From NCBI GenBank assembly GCA_900465665.1, contig UBJO01000068.1, positions 1 to 45,032 on the forward strand: a DNA stretch of 45,032 nt, in the 5' to 3' direction. Below the pieces are notes generated by a model that was given only the letters and a program-made list of their open reading frames with translations, ran no database searches and was not told the DNA's origin. The stretch's first letter is position 1; each line of letters starts with the position of its first letter. Origin of the DNA: Hyphomicrobiales bacterium (GTDB lineage Bacteria; Pseudomonadota; Alphaproteobacteria; Rhizobiales; Rhizobiaceae). Shown piece by piece: positions 1-8,798 of this stretch. A program made the position numbers and the translations under genes.

Positions 1-382
1 CCCCCGGCGTGCCGAAGAGGCCGCCCGACCCGCCGGCTCCGCCGGCGCCGCCCGTGACCGTAGCGCCTGTGCCGATCGTGATCGCGGTCGGGACAGTTGC
101 GAGGAACCCAGGGCCGCCCGCACCGCCGGCGCCGCCGGTGGATCCCGGCGAGCCTGAAGCCGCACCACCCGCGCCCCCGGCGCCACCCGAAAGTGTGGTG
201 CCCGGCGCGACGTCGTACGGGACGCGCTCTTGTCCCTGTGAATGTGCCGGCGCCAAGAAGGCGGCGGTGCAAAGCAGAAGTGCCAGCGAAACTTGGAGGC
301 AATTGTGGGGGTGCGCCGCCCCGGCGATATGCTCGCGGTGGCCGGTCTTGCGATGACGAGATAAGCGCCAACGATTGATAAT
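1..382 (-). CDS. Gly-rich secreted/autotransporter-like protein, 5' part, cut by window edge
   Basis: Read on the minus strand, this stretch encodes a basic N-terminal extension (INRWRLSRHRK), a hydrophobic signal segment (SLALLLCTAAFLAPAHSQ), and then repeated GGAGGAGG blocks separated by short Ser/Thr/Val stretches such as TAITIGTGATVTGG. That layout is typical of large rhizobial autotransporter adhesins and Gly-rich outer-membrane proteins with an extended signal peptide. The passenger and any beta-barrel lie beyond position 1. No ATG, GTG or TTG occurs in frame between the signal peptide and the region upstream. The best-placed start is an ATT at 380-382, eight bases after GAGGGG, so the start is uncertain. 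The plus strand is open too, but reads as low-complexity Pro-Ala-Pro, which is the shadow of the Gly repeats. Confidence 0.6.
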   Translation of the reverse strand, partial: MINRWRLSRHRKTGHREHIAGAAHPHNCLQVSLALLLCTAAFLAPAHSQGQERVPYDVAPGTTLSGGAGGAGGAASGSPGSTGGAGGAGGPGFLATVPTAITIGTGATVTGGAGGAGGSGGLFGTPG

Positions 383-609
383 GGACGTGTCCCCTCTGCC
401 CAGAATCTCAGCGTAAGCAAGTATTTGCGAATTGTCTAATGGATGTGTACCGAAATCGCAGCTTGGGGAGGCCAATTTATCCTGATGGTAAATTTCGATG
501 GCTGCCGCGCATCGGCGCCGGAACGCTATCGAGCCGATCCGCGGGCGACAAATGGCGCTTGGCACGAGATATGCATCGTCATCTCCGGGTTCTTTGCTTG
601 GAGGGAAGA

Positions 610-915
610 ATGACGGCTTTGGTCACTGACATCGTGAGTGCCACCGGACAGCTTGAAACCGCCATCCTGAACGCGACGATCGCGTCGCCGGATATATGGT
701 TCGGTTCCAAATCCATGAAAACGAAAGCAAAACTGCTTCCGCACGTGCTCGTGCAGCAATATCCCGAACTGTCCGAGATCGAATGCGAGCTGCGCGGACT
801 GTTCGAGACATGCTCAAAGGCGATTGATCGGAATTCGATCAATCCCGTGGTTGCAAAAGCGGCAATCTCGCTCGCTCACGAATATCAGGCCGTCATCGAG
901 GGACTGCGGCGCTAA
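610..915 (+). CDS. Small hypothetical protein (101 aa)
   Basis: I do not recognise this family. The protein starts MTALVTDIVSATGQ, is mostly helical in appearance, has no signal peptide or membrane segment, and contains two Cys (in SEIECELRG and FETCSK). A longer frame opens at an ATG at 439, but the ATG at 610 is preceded by a near-perfect ribosome binding site (GGAGGGAAGA). The codons between 439 and 609 give an Arg-rich sequence unlike a normal N-terminus, so I chose 610. The gene lies alone, divergent from the Gly-rich gene and convergent with the DUF2147 gene, whose stop is one base away. Confidence 0.6.
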   Translation: MTALVTDIVSATGQLETAILNATIASPDIWFGSKSMKTKAKLLPHVLVQQYPELSEIECELRGLFETCSKAIDRNSINPVVAKAAISLAHEYQAVIEGLRR

Positions 916-916
916 C

Positions 917-1270
917 TTAGAGGCGCGTCCAGATCAGCGAGCGGCAGATGACCTTCATCGTGCAGCCGCGCATCTTCACGGTGTCGCCGGAGACGGTCAG
1001 CACGCCATCAAACGTCTTCTTGCTGTCAGGCTCGATGATCGTGCCGGTGAAATTGCCGTTCTCGCCGGTAAACGAACCGATCTTCTGGCCGGCATGATCG
1101 CCTGTTTTCATGGTGATGCAATAGCCGTTGCCGCATTCCGAAATCGTCGCCGTCGTCCCGACCTGCGTCTTCCAGACGCCAACCACCGGCTCCTGCGCCA
1201 ACGCGATCGGCGTCAACGCCAGCTGCGTCACGAGCGCCAGGGGCGCTGCGATTGAAAAGAGCGGTTTCAT
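917..1270 (-). CDS. DUF2147 family periplasmic protein (117 aa)
   Basis: A cleavable signal peptide (MKPLFSIAAPLALVTQ to ALAQ) is followed by VVGVWKTQVGTTATISECGNGYC, which resembles the opening of DUF2147 proteins (a short beta-rich domain starting with GxWxT). A second conserved-looking block is FDGVLTVSGDTVKMRGC. Three or four cysteines could form disulfides in the periplasm. Length fits the family (about 110-150 residues). An AGGAG ribosome binding site lies ten bases upstream of the ATG at 1270. The biochemical role of the family is unknown to me. The gene is monocistronic as seen here. Confidence 0.75.
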   Translation of the reverse strand: MKPLFSIAAPLALVTQLALTPIALAQEPVVGVWKTQVGTTATISECGNGYCITMKTGDHAGQKIGSFTGENGNFTGTIIEPDSKKTFDGVLTVSGDTVKMRGCTMKVICRSLIWTRL

Positions 1271-1409
1271 GGGATGCTCCTGTATCGTTCATGCCTAAGC
1301 GCGGTGTCGCCAAACGGCCGATCGCGCGAAATTGCGCCCATCCGAGCGCTGCTCCAACCCTTCGTCGGAGCGCTGAGACCGATATAGGTCGAATGGTGGC
1401 GAACGCCAG

Positions 1410-1446
1410 AAAAAAAGCGGGAATCCGGAGCCCGAATTCCCGCTTT
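1410..1446 (-). terminator. Rho-independent terminator of the sugar importer operon
   Basis: An inverted repeat with arms AAAGCGGGAATCCGG and CCGAATTCCCGCTTT (one mismatch, 3-base loop) is followed on the minus strand by seven T residues. It lies just past the stop of the leftward operon ending at 1473. Confidence 0.85.
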
Positions 1447-1472
1447 CTCACATCATCCTGGAAGACGATGGA

Positions 1473-3476
1473 TTATGCCTCGAGCCACTTCACCTGTTCG
1501 GGTGTCAGCTTGATGTCGAGCGCCGAAAGGCTGTCTTCCAGCTCGGCGATCGTGCGTGGTCCGATCAGCGGAATGACCGGGAACGGCTGTGCGATGACGT
1601 AGGCGAGCGCGATGTGGATCGGGCTGCGGCCAAGCTTTTCCGCGAGCTCGATCGCACGGTCGCGGCGCACGAAGTTGCGGTCGGAATACCAGCAACGAAC
1701 GATTTCCTCGTCGTCGTGCTTGTCGCGGCCGGCGCGGTCGGTGAAGAAGCCGCGGCCCTGGCTGGACCATGCGAAGTTCGGCACCTGCCGCTCATTGAGC
1801 CATGTCTTCCATTCGTCGGTCGACGACGTCACGCAACCGGCCCAGATCGGGTCGAGCATTTCAGCCAGCGAATAGTTGTTCGACAGCGCTGCCAGCGCCA
1901 GCTTACCGTTCTTCTGGGCATAGGCCGCTGCCTCGTCCATGCGCTCGCGGGTCCAATTGGAACCGCCGAAAATGCCGCGGATGCGGCCGCGCTTGACCTC
2001 CGCGTCCATGGCATCGACGAACTCGCCAACAGGAACATCGGTGTTGTCGCGGTGCATGAAGTAGATGTCGACATAGTCGGTCTTCAGGCGGTTGAGCGAC
2101 TGGTCGAGCTGCTTGGCGATGACATCGGGGTAGACCAGCGGCGAGTGCGCGCCCTTGCCGATCAGCACGATCTCCTCGCGGTTGACATTGCGGCTGGTGT
2201 GCCAGTCGCCGAAGATGCTCTCCGTCTTGCCACCGCCATAGACGAAGGCGGTGTCGAAGACATTGCCGCCGGCCTCATAGAAGGCATCGAGCGTCAGGGA
2301 GGCGGCGGCGAAGTTCGGGAAGAACTCGAAGCCGAGCGTGACGACCGAGGCGGGCTTGGAGATGCCCGGGATGGCGCGCTTGGGAATGCTGTTGCCGAGC
2401 GTGACCTTGTCGCCAGCAAGATTGGTCACCCGCTTTGCCGCCTTCTCGACGCTGTATTCCAGGCCGATCGATGCGCGCCACTGGTCGAGCACGCGCAGAT
2501 TGCCAATGGAATCGGCCCAGCCCATGCCGGGAGAAGTGAATTCCTGCTGGCCGGCGCGGATGGCATCGCCTGCCGCATCGACTTCGAAGGAATAGAGCCA
2601 GCGATCTTCCTTGACCTCGATCGTCTGCTGCTCGTTGCCCTTGAAGAGCTCGATCTTGCCGACGCCGCCCTTGTGGCCCGAGGCGAACCAGAAGTCCTTG
2701 ACCTCGATGCGCCCTTCCGAGCCGATGATGCGCAGCGTGTTGTCCTGGTTGGCCATGATCGAGCACGAGACCTCGGCGATGACGCCGCCCGGGAACTGCA
2801 ACACGGCGGACGCCCACTCATCGACGCCCGACTGGCCGAGATGGCCGACGCCCGCGACCTTTTCCGGCTCCAGGAACGGCTTGCCTTCGGCAGCCCCCGC
2901 GATCAGCCGCGCCATCGAGACCGGATAGCCGCCGACATCGAGAATGCCGCCGCCGGCGGTCTCGTTGGCAAACAGCCGGTGTTCCGGGCGGAACGTGCCC
3001 ATGTTGAAGCCGAAGCTGGTGCGGATGATGCGCAGCGCGCCGATCGCGCCCGATTTCACCAGCTCGACGATCTTGGCCGTCTGCGGATGGACGCGGTACA
3101 TGAAGGCCTCGCCCGCGAAAACGCCGGCCTTCCTGGCTTCATGGTAGATGGCGTCGGCATCGTAGGCTGTCAGCGCGATCGGCTTTTCGACCAGTACATG
3201 CTTGCCTGCCCGGATCGCCTTGATCGCCCATTCGGCGTGGCCGGTGTGCGGCACTGCGATGTAGACGGCGTCGATCTCGCTATCCTCAAGCAGCGCCTCG
3301 TAGCCCTTGACGATACGGGCGCCGGGGAAGTTTTCCGCAAGACCCGGCTTTTCAGGGTTGCGGGTGGCGATGGCGACGAGCTTGCCGGTGCGCGAATGCG
3401 CGATGCCATCGGCGAAGGTACGCGCAATGGTGCCCGGGCCGATGATACCCCAGCGGATCGGTTGATCTGAGCTCAT
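1473..3476 (-). CDS. Gfo/Idh/MocA oxidoreductase fused to aldo/keto reductase (667 aa)
   Basis: Two complete enzyme domains lie in one frame. Residues 1 to about 345 are a Gfo/Idh/MocA dehydrogenase: Rossmann motif GIIGPGTIA near residues 10-18, EKP at 97-99 carrying the family's catalytic lysine, and an alpha/beta C-terminal domain. Residues from about 375 to 667 are an aldo/keto reductase with its tetrad visible: Asp408 and Tyr413 (FDTAFVYGG), Lys441 (IGKGAH) and His475 (FMHRDN), plus a C-terminal IPLIGPRT cofactor segment. The two could catalyse consecutive NAD(P)-dependent oxidation and reduction of a sugar or cyclitol. I took the ATG at 3476, preceded by GAAGAGGAC, over an upstream ATG. 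It is the last gene of a leftward ABC sugar-importer operon, 56 bases after the ATPase gene, so its substrate is probably what that importer brings in. The exact sugar is unknown. Confidence 0.85.
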   Translation of the reverse strand: MSSDQPIRWGIIGPGTIARTFADGIAHSRTGKLVAIATRNPEKPGLAENFPGARIVKGYEALLEDSEIDAVYIAVPHTGHAEWAIKAIRAGKHVLVEKPIALTAYDADAIYHEARKAGVFAGEAFMYRVHPQTAKIVELVKSGAIGALRIIRTSFGFNMGTFRPEHRLFANETAGGGILDVGGYPVSMARLIAGAAEGKPFLEPEKVAGVGHLGQSGVDEWASAVLQFPGGVIAEVSCSIMANQDNTLRIIGSEGRIEVKDFWFASGHKGGVGKIELFKGNEQQTIEVKEDRWLYSFEVDAAGDAIRAGQQEFTSPGMGWADSIGNLRVLDQWRASIGLEYSVEKAAKRVTNLAGDKVTLGNSIPKRAIPGISKPASVVTLGFEFFPNFAAASLTLDAFYEAGGNVFDTAFVYGGGKTESIFGDWHTSRNVNREEIVLIGKGAHSPLVYPDVIAKQLDQSLNRLKTDYVDIYFMHRDNTDVPVGEFVDAMDAEVKRGRIRGIFGGSNWTRERMDEAAAYAQKNGKLALAALSNNYSLAEMLDPIWAGCVTSSTDEWKTWLNERQVPNFAWSSQGRGFFTDRAGRDKHDDEEIVRCWYSDRNFVRRDRAIELAEKLGRSPIHIALAYVIAQPFPVIPLIGPRTIAELEDSLSALDIKLTPEQVKWLEA

Positions 3477-3532
3477 GGGAAAGTCCTCTTCTTTCATGTC
3501 AGTCAGTTGCAAGTCTTGGGATGGAAAACAGG

Positions 3533-4618
<1,086 letters not shown>

Positions 4619-4632
4619 CAGGCGTTCCCCGA

Positions 4633-5469
4633 CTATTTGACTGCGCCGGCCGAAATGCCGGCGATGAAGTGACGTTGCAGGAACACGAAGACCACGAGGA
4701 TCGGCGCCGTGAGCAACATGGCGCCAGCCATGATGCCGCCCCATGAAACCTTGGTGAGACCGATCAGCGATCCGAGCGCCACCGGCGCGGTCATCATTCC
4801 GGGCTTGGAATTGATGAGCAGCGGCCAGAGGTAGTTGTTCCACGACGCCAGGAAGAGGATGATTGCGAGCGCCGCCATCGTCGGGCGTGCCAGCGGTAGC
4901 GCGATCCGCACGAAGATCTGCCGCTCCTTGACGCCTTCGACACGCGCGGCATCGAAGAGTTCAGCCGGCATCATCGAGAAGGCCTGGCGCATGAACAGCA
5001 CGCCGAGCGAGTTGAACAGCGGCGGGAGGATCAGCGCCACCCAGGTGTTGGCGAGCTTGAACTCGCGGGCCACCATGATGAACTGCGGGATGACGACGAC
5101 GGCGAACGGCAGCGTGATGGTGCCGAGAATGATTGCGACCACCATGGACTTTCCGACGAAGCGATAGCGCGCCAGCGCCCAGCCGGCCATCGAGGTCAAG
5201 AGCACCGACAGGAAGGTATAGACCGAGGCGACCACGACCGAGATGAACATGGCACGGACGAAATCGGTATCGGCCTGCAGGTTCTTGAAGTTCTCGACGA
5301 AGTTCGTCGACGGCCAGAGCACGATGTCAGGGCTGAAGATGCCGTAGTCGGGCATGGTCGAGAAGACGAACATCATCCAGATCGGAAACAGCCAGACGAT
5401 GGCGAGCGGCGTCAGCACGACATGCAGCAGCACGGTCTGCAGCATCTTGGATTGGGACTTGGACTTCAT
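4633..5469 (-). CDS. Sugar ABC permease, MalG/CUT1 type (278 aa)
   Basis: This is an inner-membrane permease of the binding-protein-dependent CUT1 family. A first hydrophobic segment (LLHVVLTPLAIVWLFPIW) is followed by a periplasmic loop and about five further segments. The cytoplasmic EAA coupling motif is clear in AARVEGVKERQIFVRIALPL, and the C-terminus HFIAGISAGAVK is typical of MalG-type subunits. The start overlaps the stop of the preceding permease by four bases (ATGA), indicating translational coupling. It partners the MalF-type subunit and the ATPase on either side. Confidence 0.92.
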   Translation of the reverse strand: MKSKSQSKMLQTVLLHVVLTPLAIVWLFPIWMMFVFSTMPDYGIFSPDIVLWPSTNFVENFKNLQADTDFVRAMFISVVVASVYTFLSVLLTSMAGWALARYRFVGKSMVVAIILGTITLPFAVVVIPQFIMVAREFKLANTWVALILPPLFNSLGVLFMRQAFSMMPAELFDAARVEGVKERQIFVRIALPLARPTMAALAIILFLASWNNYLWPLLINSKPGMMTAPVALGSLIGLTKVSWGGIMAGAMLLTAPILVVFVFLQRHFIAGISAGAVK

Positions 5470-6326
5470 TTCTGTTCCCTCCCGACCCAGAGATTGAGCA
5501 GCGAGATGGTGATGGCGAGGATGGCCATGGTGTAGGCGATCGCCGACGCGTAGCCGAAGTTCAGCGACAGGAAGCCTTGGCGATAGAGCAGCAGGCCAAG
5601 CGTCTCGGTGCCGCCGCCGGGACCACCGCGATTGGTGATCAGGAAGGGTTCCGCGAAGAGCTGCATAGTTCCGATAACCGACAGGATGACGCAGAACAGG
5701 ATGATCGGCTTCAGGAGCGGCAGGGTGATATGAATGAACTGCTTGGTCTTCGACACCTTGTCGAGGGTTGCCGCCTCGTAGACATCGTCAGGGATCGATT
5801 GCAGGCCGGCGAGCAGGATGATGGCGTTGTAGCCCGCCCAACGCCAGGTAACAGCAATGATGACGAGTGCCATCGCGGCATTGGCGTTGTCGAACCAGGA
5901 AACGGGAGACAGGCCGACCGAGGTGATTAGCTTGTTGACGATGCCGAAGTCGATGCTGAACATCAGCCGGAACACGGCGGCGTAGGCCACCTCGCCGACG
6001 ACGACGGGCGCGAAGAAGGCAAAGCGATAGAGCGGACGCGCCTTCAGGAGCGGCGAGTTCAAAAGCACTGCCATCAGCGTCGCAAGCGCGATCATGACGG
6101 GCACCTGAATCACCAGGATGATCAGCGTGTTATAGAGCGCATTGTAGAAGGCGGGATCGCCGATCAGGCGTCCCCAATTGACGGAAGCGCTGAATTTCCA
6201 GGGATTTACGCGCGTATTCTGAAACGAGATCAGAAACGAGCTGATGATGGGCCATAGCCAGAAAGTGGCGAAGACGAGCAGATAGGGCGCAAGAAAAAAG
6301 TATGCGCTCCGGTTCCGGATCGGCAT
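5466..6326 (-). CDS. Sugar ABC permease, MalF/CUT1 type (286 aa)
   Basis: This is the first inner-membrane permease of the importer. It opens MPIRNRSAYFFLAPYLLVFATFWLWPII, a short cytoplasmic tail and first membrane helix typical of UgpA/MalF-like subunits. The EAA loop is visible as YEAATLDKVSKTKQFIHITLP, and a glycine-rich segment (TNRGGPGGGTETLGLLLYRQGF) is characteristic of this subfamily. Six membrane segments are expected. An AGGAGAATGAA sequence overlaps the start. It follows the binding-protein gene after a 67-base gap that contains a strong hairpin, and overlaps the next permease by four bases. Confidence 0.92.
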   Translation of the reverse strand: MPIRNRSAYFFLAPYLLVFATFWLWPIISSFLISFQNTRVNPWKFSASVNWGRLIGDPAFYNALYNTLIILVIQVPVMIALATLMAVLLNSPLLKARPLYRFAFFAPVVVGEVAYAAVFRLMFSIDFGIVNKLITSVGLSPVSWFDNANAAMALVIIAVTWRWAGYNAIILLAGLQSIPDDVYEAATLDKVSKTKQFIHITLPLLKPIILFCVILSVIGTMQLFAEPFLITNRGGPGGGTETLGLLLYRQGFLSLNFGYASAIAYTMAILAITISLLNLWVGREQK

Positions 6327-6360
6327 TTCATTCTCCTCAAAGTCGAAGCGAGAGATGGAA

Positions 6361-6385
6361 GCCGGGCACCGAAGGGGTGCCCGGC
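6361..6385 (-). other. Intercistronic hairpin between binding-protein and permease genes
   Basis: A perfect 10-bp inverted repeat (GCCGGGCACC / GGTGCCCGGC, 5-base loop) lies just after the binding-protein stop. There is no T-run beyond it on the minus strand, so it looks more like an mRNA-stabilising or attenuating stem than a full terminator. This is a common way of making binding protein exceed permease. Confidence 0.7.
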
Positions 6386-6393
6386 ATCGTCAC

Positions 6394-7668
6394 TCATTCC
6401 GCAATGGGAAGGCCGGTGGCGGTCTCGATCTGCTTGGCGGCATCGTCGAGCGCCGTCTGAGCATCGGGGTAGCCGCCGGCGAAATACTTGGTCTGCGTAG
6501 CCTTGTAGATCGCGTCGGCGTCCGTCTGGAACTGCGTGCCACGGCTCGGCTTGATCTTCGGCAGGGTCGAGAGAATGTCGGCCCAGACCTTCTGGCCGCC
6601 CCAATAGGGCTGCGCCTCGTTGACGAACGGATCCTGCACCGCCGACAGCAGCGACGGAACGAGACCGAAGGACTTCAGCATCGCGACCTGGCCTTCATTG
6701 GTGCCGAGAGCGTAGTCGACATAGGTCCAGGCGGCTTCCTTGTTGGCCGAGTTGGCCGCAATCGCCAGCGACGAACCGCCAAGGTTGGCCGCATGCGGGC
6801 CATCCGGCGTCAGGCTCGGCATCATGTAGACGCCCCACTTGCCGGAAAGATCGGGCGAGCCCGAGCGCACGGTGCCTTCGTACCAACCGCCATACATCTG
6901 GCTGGCGGCCTTGCCGGCTGTGTTGGCCTGGATCTTTTCGTCCCAGATGGCGGCCGTCAGCGTACCGGCGTCCTTCATCTCCTTGACCTTCTCAAGGGTG
7001 GCGACGCAGGCGGGCTGGTTGATGGTGATGTTCTGGCCATCGGTCGAGAAGTAGCCGCAGCCCTGCTCGTTGGAGATCATGCGGAACCATTCGCTGTCGC
7101 CGTTGAAGTCGGCCTGCGCCATGACGACGCCGGGATTGGCGGCCGAGATCTTCTTGCCGGCGGCGATGAAATCGTCCCAGGTCTTGATCGATGCCGGATC
7201 GACGTCAGCCTTTTCGTAGAAGTCGCGGCGATAGAAGACGGCGACCGGACCGGAATCCCACGGCATGGCATAGGCGACATCGCCCACTTCAAGCTCCGTG
7301 CGCTTGAACTCAGGGAATTTCGCTTGGATTTCAGCCGTATAGCCGAGGTCCTTCAAGTTGGCGAAGCAATCCGGGAAACGATTCCAGAAGATTTCGGCCT
7401 CGAAATTTTCGACCGTTACGATGTCAGGAAGGCCCTCGCCGCCAGCGGCGCAGGCTGCCAGCATCTTGTCGAAAACCTGTTGGTTTCCAAGGTCTTCCAC
7501 GGTGACCTTGATATCCGGGTGGAGCTTGTTGAAGCCCTCGAGCGTGGACTTCAGCGCCGATGCGGCGACGTTCCAGCTCCAGATGGTGAGATTGGCGGAC
7601 TGCGCGAATGCGGAGCCGGATGCGAGAAGTGCAACAGCAGCGGTTGCACCGATAAGTTTGAAGCGCAT
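6394..7668 (-). CDS. Sugar ABC importer substrate-binding protein (424 aa)
   Basis: This is the periplasmic solute-binding protein of the CUT1 importer (bacterial extracellular solute-binding protein family 1). The signal peptide MRFKLIGATAAVALLASGSAFAQ is followed by SANLTIWSWNVAASAL, the usual first strand. Further family-like stretches include the hinge sequence YAMPWDSGPVAVFYRRDFY and a late Trp-rich segment WTYVDYALG. It is the first gene of the leftward operon and has a GGGAGG ribosome binding site. It faces the AraC regulator gene across 86 bases that contain a dyad, so transcription is probably controlled by that regulator. The substrate cannot be read from the sequence; a sugar acid, pentose or polyol would fit the neighbours. 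Confidence 0.9.
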   Translation of the reverse strand: MRFKLIGATAAVALLASGSAFAQSANLTIWSWNVAASALKSTLEGFNKLHPDIKVTVEDLGNQQVFDKMLAACAAGGEGLPDIVTVENFEAEIFWNRFPDCFANLKDLGYTAEIQAKFPEFKRTELEVGDVAYAMPWDSGPVAVFYRRDFYEKADVDPASIKTWDDFIAAGKKISAANPGVVMAQADFNGDSEWFRMISNEQGCGYFSTDGQNITINQPACVATLEKVKEMKDAGTLTAAIWDEKIQANTAGKAASQMYGGWYEGTVRSGSPDLSGKWGVYMMPSLTPDGPHAANLGGSSLAIAANSANKEAAWTYVDYALGTNEGQVAMLKSFGLVPSLLSAVQDPFVNEAQPYWGGQKVWADILSTLPKIKPSRGTQFQTDADAIYKATQTKYFAGGYPDAQTALDDAAKQIETATGLPIAE

Positions 7669-7694
7669 TGAAAATCCTCCCTTTTCAATTGCCG

Positions 7695-7730
7695 TCCCTT
7701 AGCGAACGTGACTACACTAACCGCAAGGGA
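7695..7730. promoter_or_regulatory. Dyad between divergent SBP and AraC genes, candidate operator
   Basis: TCCCTTAGCG (7695-7704) and CGCAAGGGA (7722-7730) form an interrupted inverted repeat, one base short in the second arm, in the middle of the 86-base divergent region. Its position suits AraC-regulator binding that controls both genes. Confidence 0.45.
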
Positions 7731-7754
7731 GCCGCTGTCTCCTAAAAAGGGAAT

Positions 7755-8666
7755 ATGGATTTGGCGGAAAGTAAGATTGAGCAGAGGGCTGTCTATCAGC
7801 CGGGAGCGAGCAGCATCGAGGGATTGCCGACGGCACTCCAGATGTTTCACAACCATCCGCCGCCAATGCTCATGCCGCATTGGCATGTGCAGGTGGAACT
7901 GAACTACATCATGCGTGGTGAGGTGCACTACCGCATGAACGGCCACGACATCAGCATGAAGGCCGGCGACATGTGCCTGTTTTGGGGCGGGCAGCCGCAC
8001 CAGATGGACGAGAGCAGCGATGATTCGATCTATGCCGGCGGGCATCTGCCGCTGGTCTATTTCTTCCGCATGCGCGTGCCGATCAACATTTCGAGCCGGC
8101 TTATGAAGGGCGAGATCCTCTTCACGTCCGCCACCGATGCCGCCGACATCGAGAACTTTCCGCGCTGGGTAGCTTACGCGAAATCCGGCGATGCCGCCAA
8201 GGCGCAGCACGCCGTGGAGGAAATGCTTCTGCGCATCGAGCGCATCGTGCTCGAGCCCTATTCGATGCTGGCGCCAAACGGCTTGTCGGCGACGGATGAT
8301 GTCGAGCAGGCCTATCCGCAATCCTCGCGCAGCGTCGCGCGCATGTGCGATTTCATTGCCCTGAACTTCCTGCACGAGATCGATTCGGTCGATATCGCCC
8401 GCGCCGCCGACCTGCATCCGAAGTATGCGATGAACCTCTTCAAGAAGACGACGGGCATGACGCTCAGCAAATACGTCAACCTGCTCAGGCTGTCTCGCGC
8501 GCAGGCGATGCTGATGAACGAAGAGGCGAATGTGCTGCAGGTGGCGATGGATAGCGGATTTGGCTCGATCAGCGCCTTCAACAAATCCTTCCGCCATATC
8601 GCTGGCATGTCGCCATCCGATTTCCGTCGCGACTCGCGCTTCATCTCGCAATATGTTCCCGCCTGA
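7755..8666 (+). CDS. AraC family regulator with N-terminal cupin domain (303 aa)
   Basis: This is a DNA-binding regulator. Residues from about 25 to 100 form a cupin sensor (LMPHWHVQVELNYIMRGEV, then GDMCLFWGGQPHQ), which in relatives binds a sugar or sugar derivative. The last 100 residues hold the double helix-turn-helix of the AraC family, with typical LHPKYAMNLFKKTTGMTLSKY and a second HTH ending HIAGMSPSDFRRDSR. A GGGAAT ribosome binding site precedes the ATG at 7755. It is divergent from the sugar importer and followed by the sugar-acid dehydratase gene, so it probably activates or represses one or both units in response to the imported sugar. Confidence 0.92.
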   Translation: MDLAESKIEQRAVYQPGASSIEGLPTALQMFHNHPPPMLMPHWHVQVELNYIMRGEVHYRMNGHDISMKAGDMCLFWGGQPHQMDESSDDSIYAGGHLPLVYFFRMRVPINISSRLMKGEILFTSATDAADIENFPRWVAYAKSGDAAKAQHAVEEMLLRIERIVLEPYSMLAPNGLSATDDVEQAYPQSSRSVARMCDFIALNFLHEIDSVDIARAADLHPKYAMNLFKKTTGMTLSKYVNLLRLSRAQAMLMNEEANVLQVAMDSGFGSISAFNKSFRHIAGMSPSDFRRDSRFISQYVPA

Positions 8667-8669
8667 GGA

Positions 8670-8690
8670 GGCAACGTCGTAAACGTTGCC
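8670..8690 (+). terminator. Hairpin downstream of the AraC gene
   Basis: GGCAACGT and ACGTTGCC form an 8-bp perfect stem with a 5-base loop, directly after the AraC stop codon. No T-tract follows, so termination here may be partial. Confidence 0.4.
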
Positions 8691-8798
8691 GGAGTGAACT
8701 GAGCCGTTTGGCGCGCCGACAATCCGCCATGTTGCCGTTGATACTTGGACGTACCGATCGGCTAACCGCATGACAATACCGCAGCAAAACCAAGGAAA

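Noticed and set aside
9..378. Pro/Ala-rich open frames on the plus strand
   Set aside because: They are the reverse-strand image of Gly-rich repeats. The minus strand has a signal peptide and sensible composition.
439..609. Upstream extension of the small protein at 610
   Set aside because: The Arg-rich residues look non-coding, and the strong ribosome binding site is at 610.
1614..3470. 618-codon open frame antisense to the Gfo/AKR fusion gene
   Set aside because: It lies wholly opposite a gene with clear catalytic motifs. Long antisense frames are usual at this GC content.
6355..7671. 438-codon frame opposite the sugar-binding-protein gene
   Set aside because: Low-complexity Gly/Arg/Asp composition, no recognisable domain, and it mirrors the real gene.
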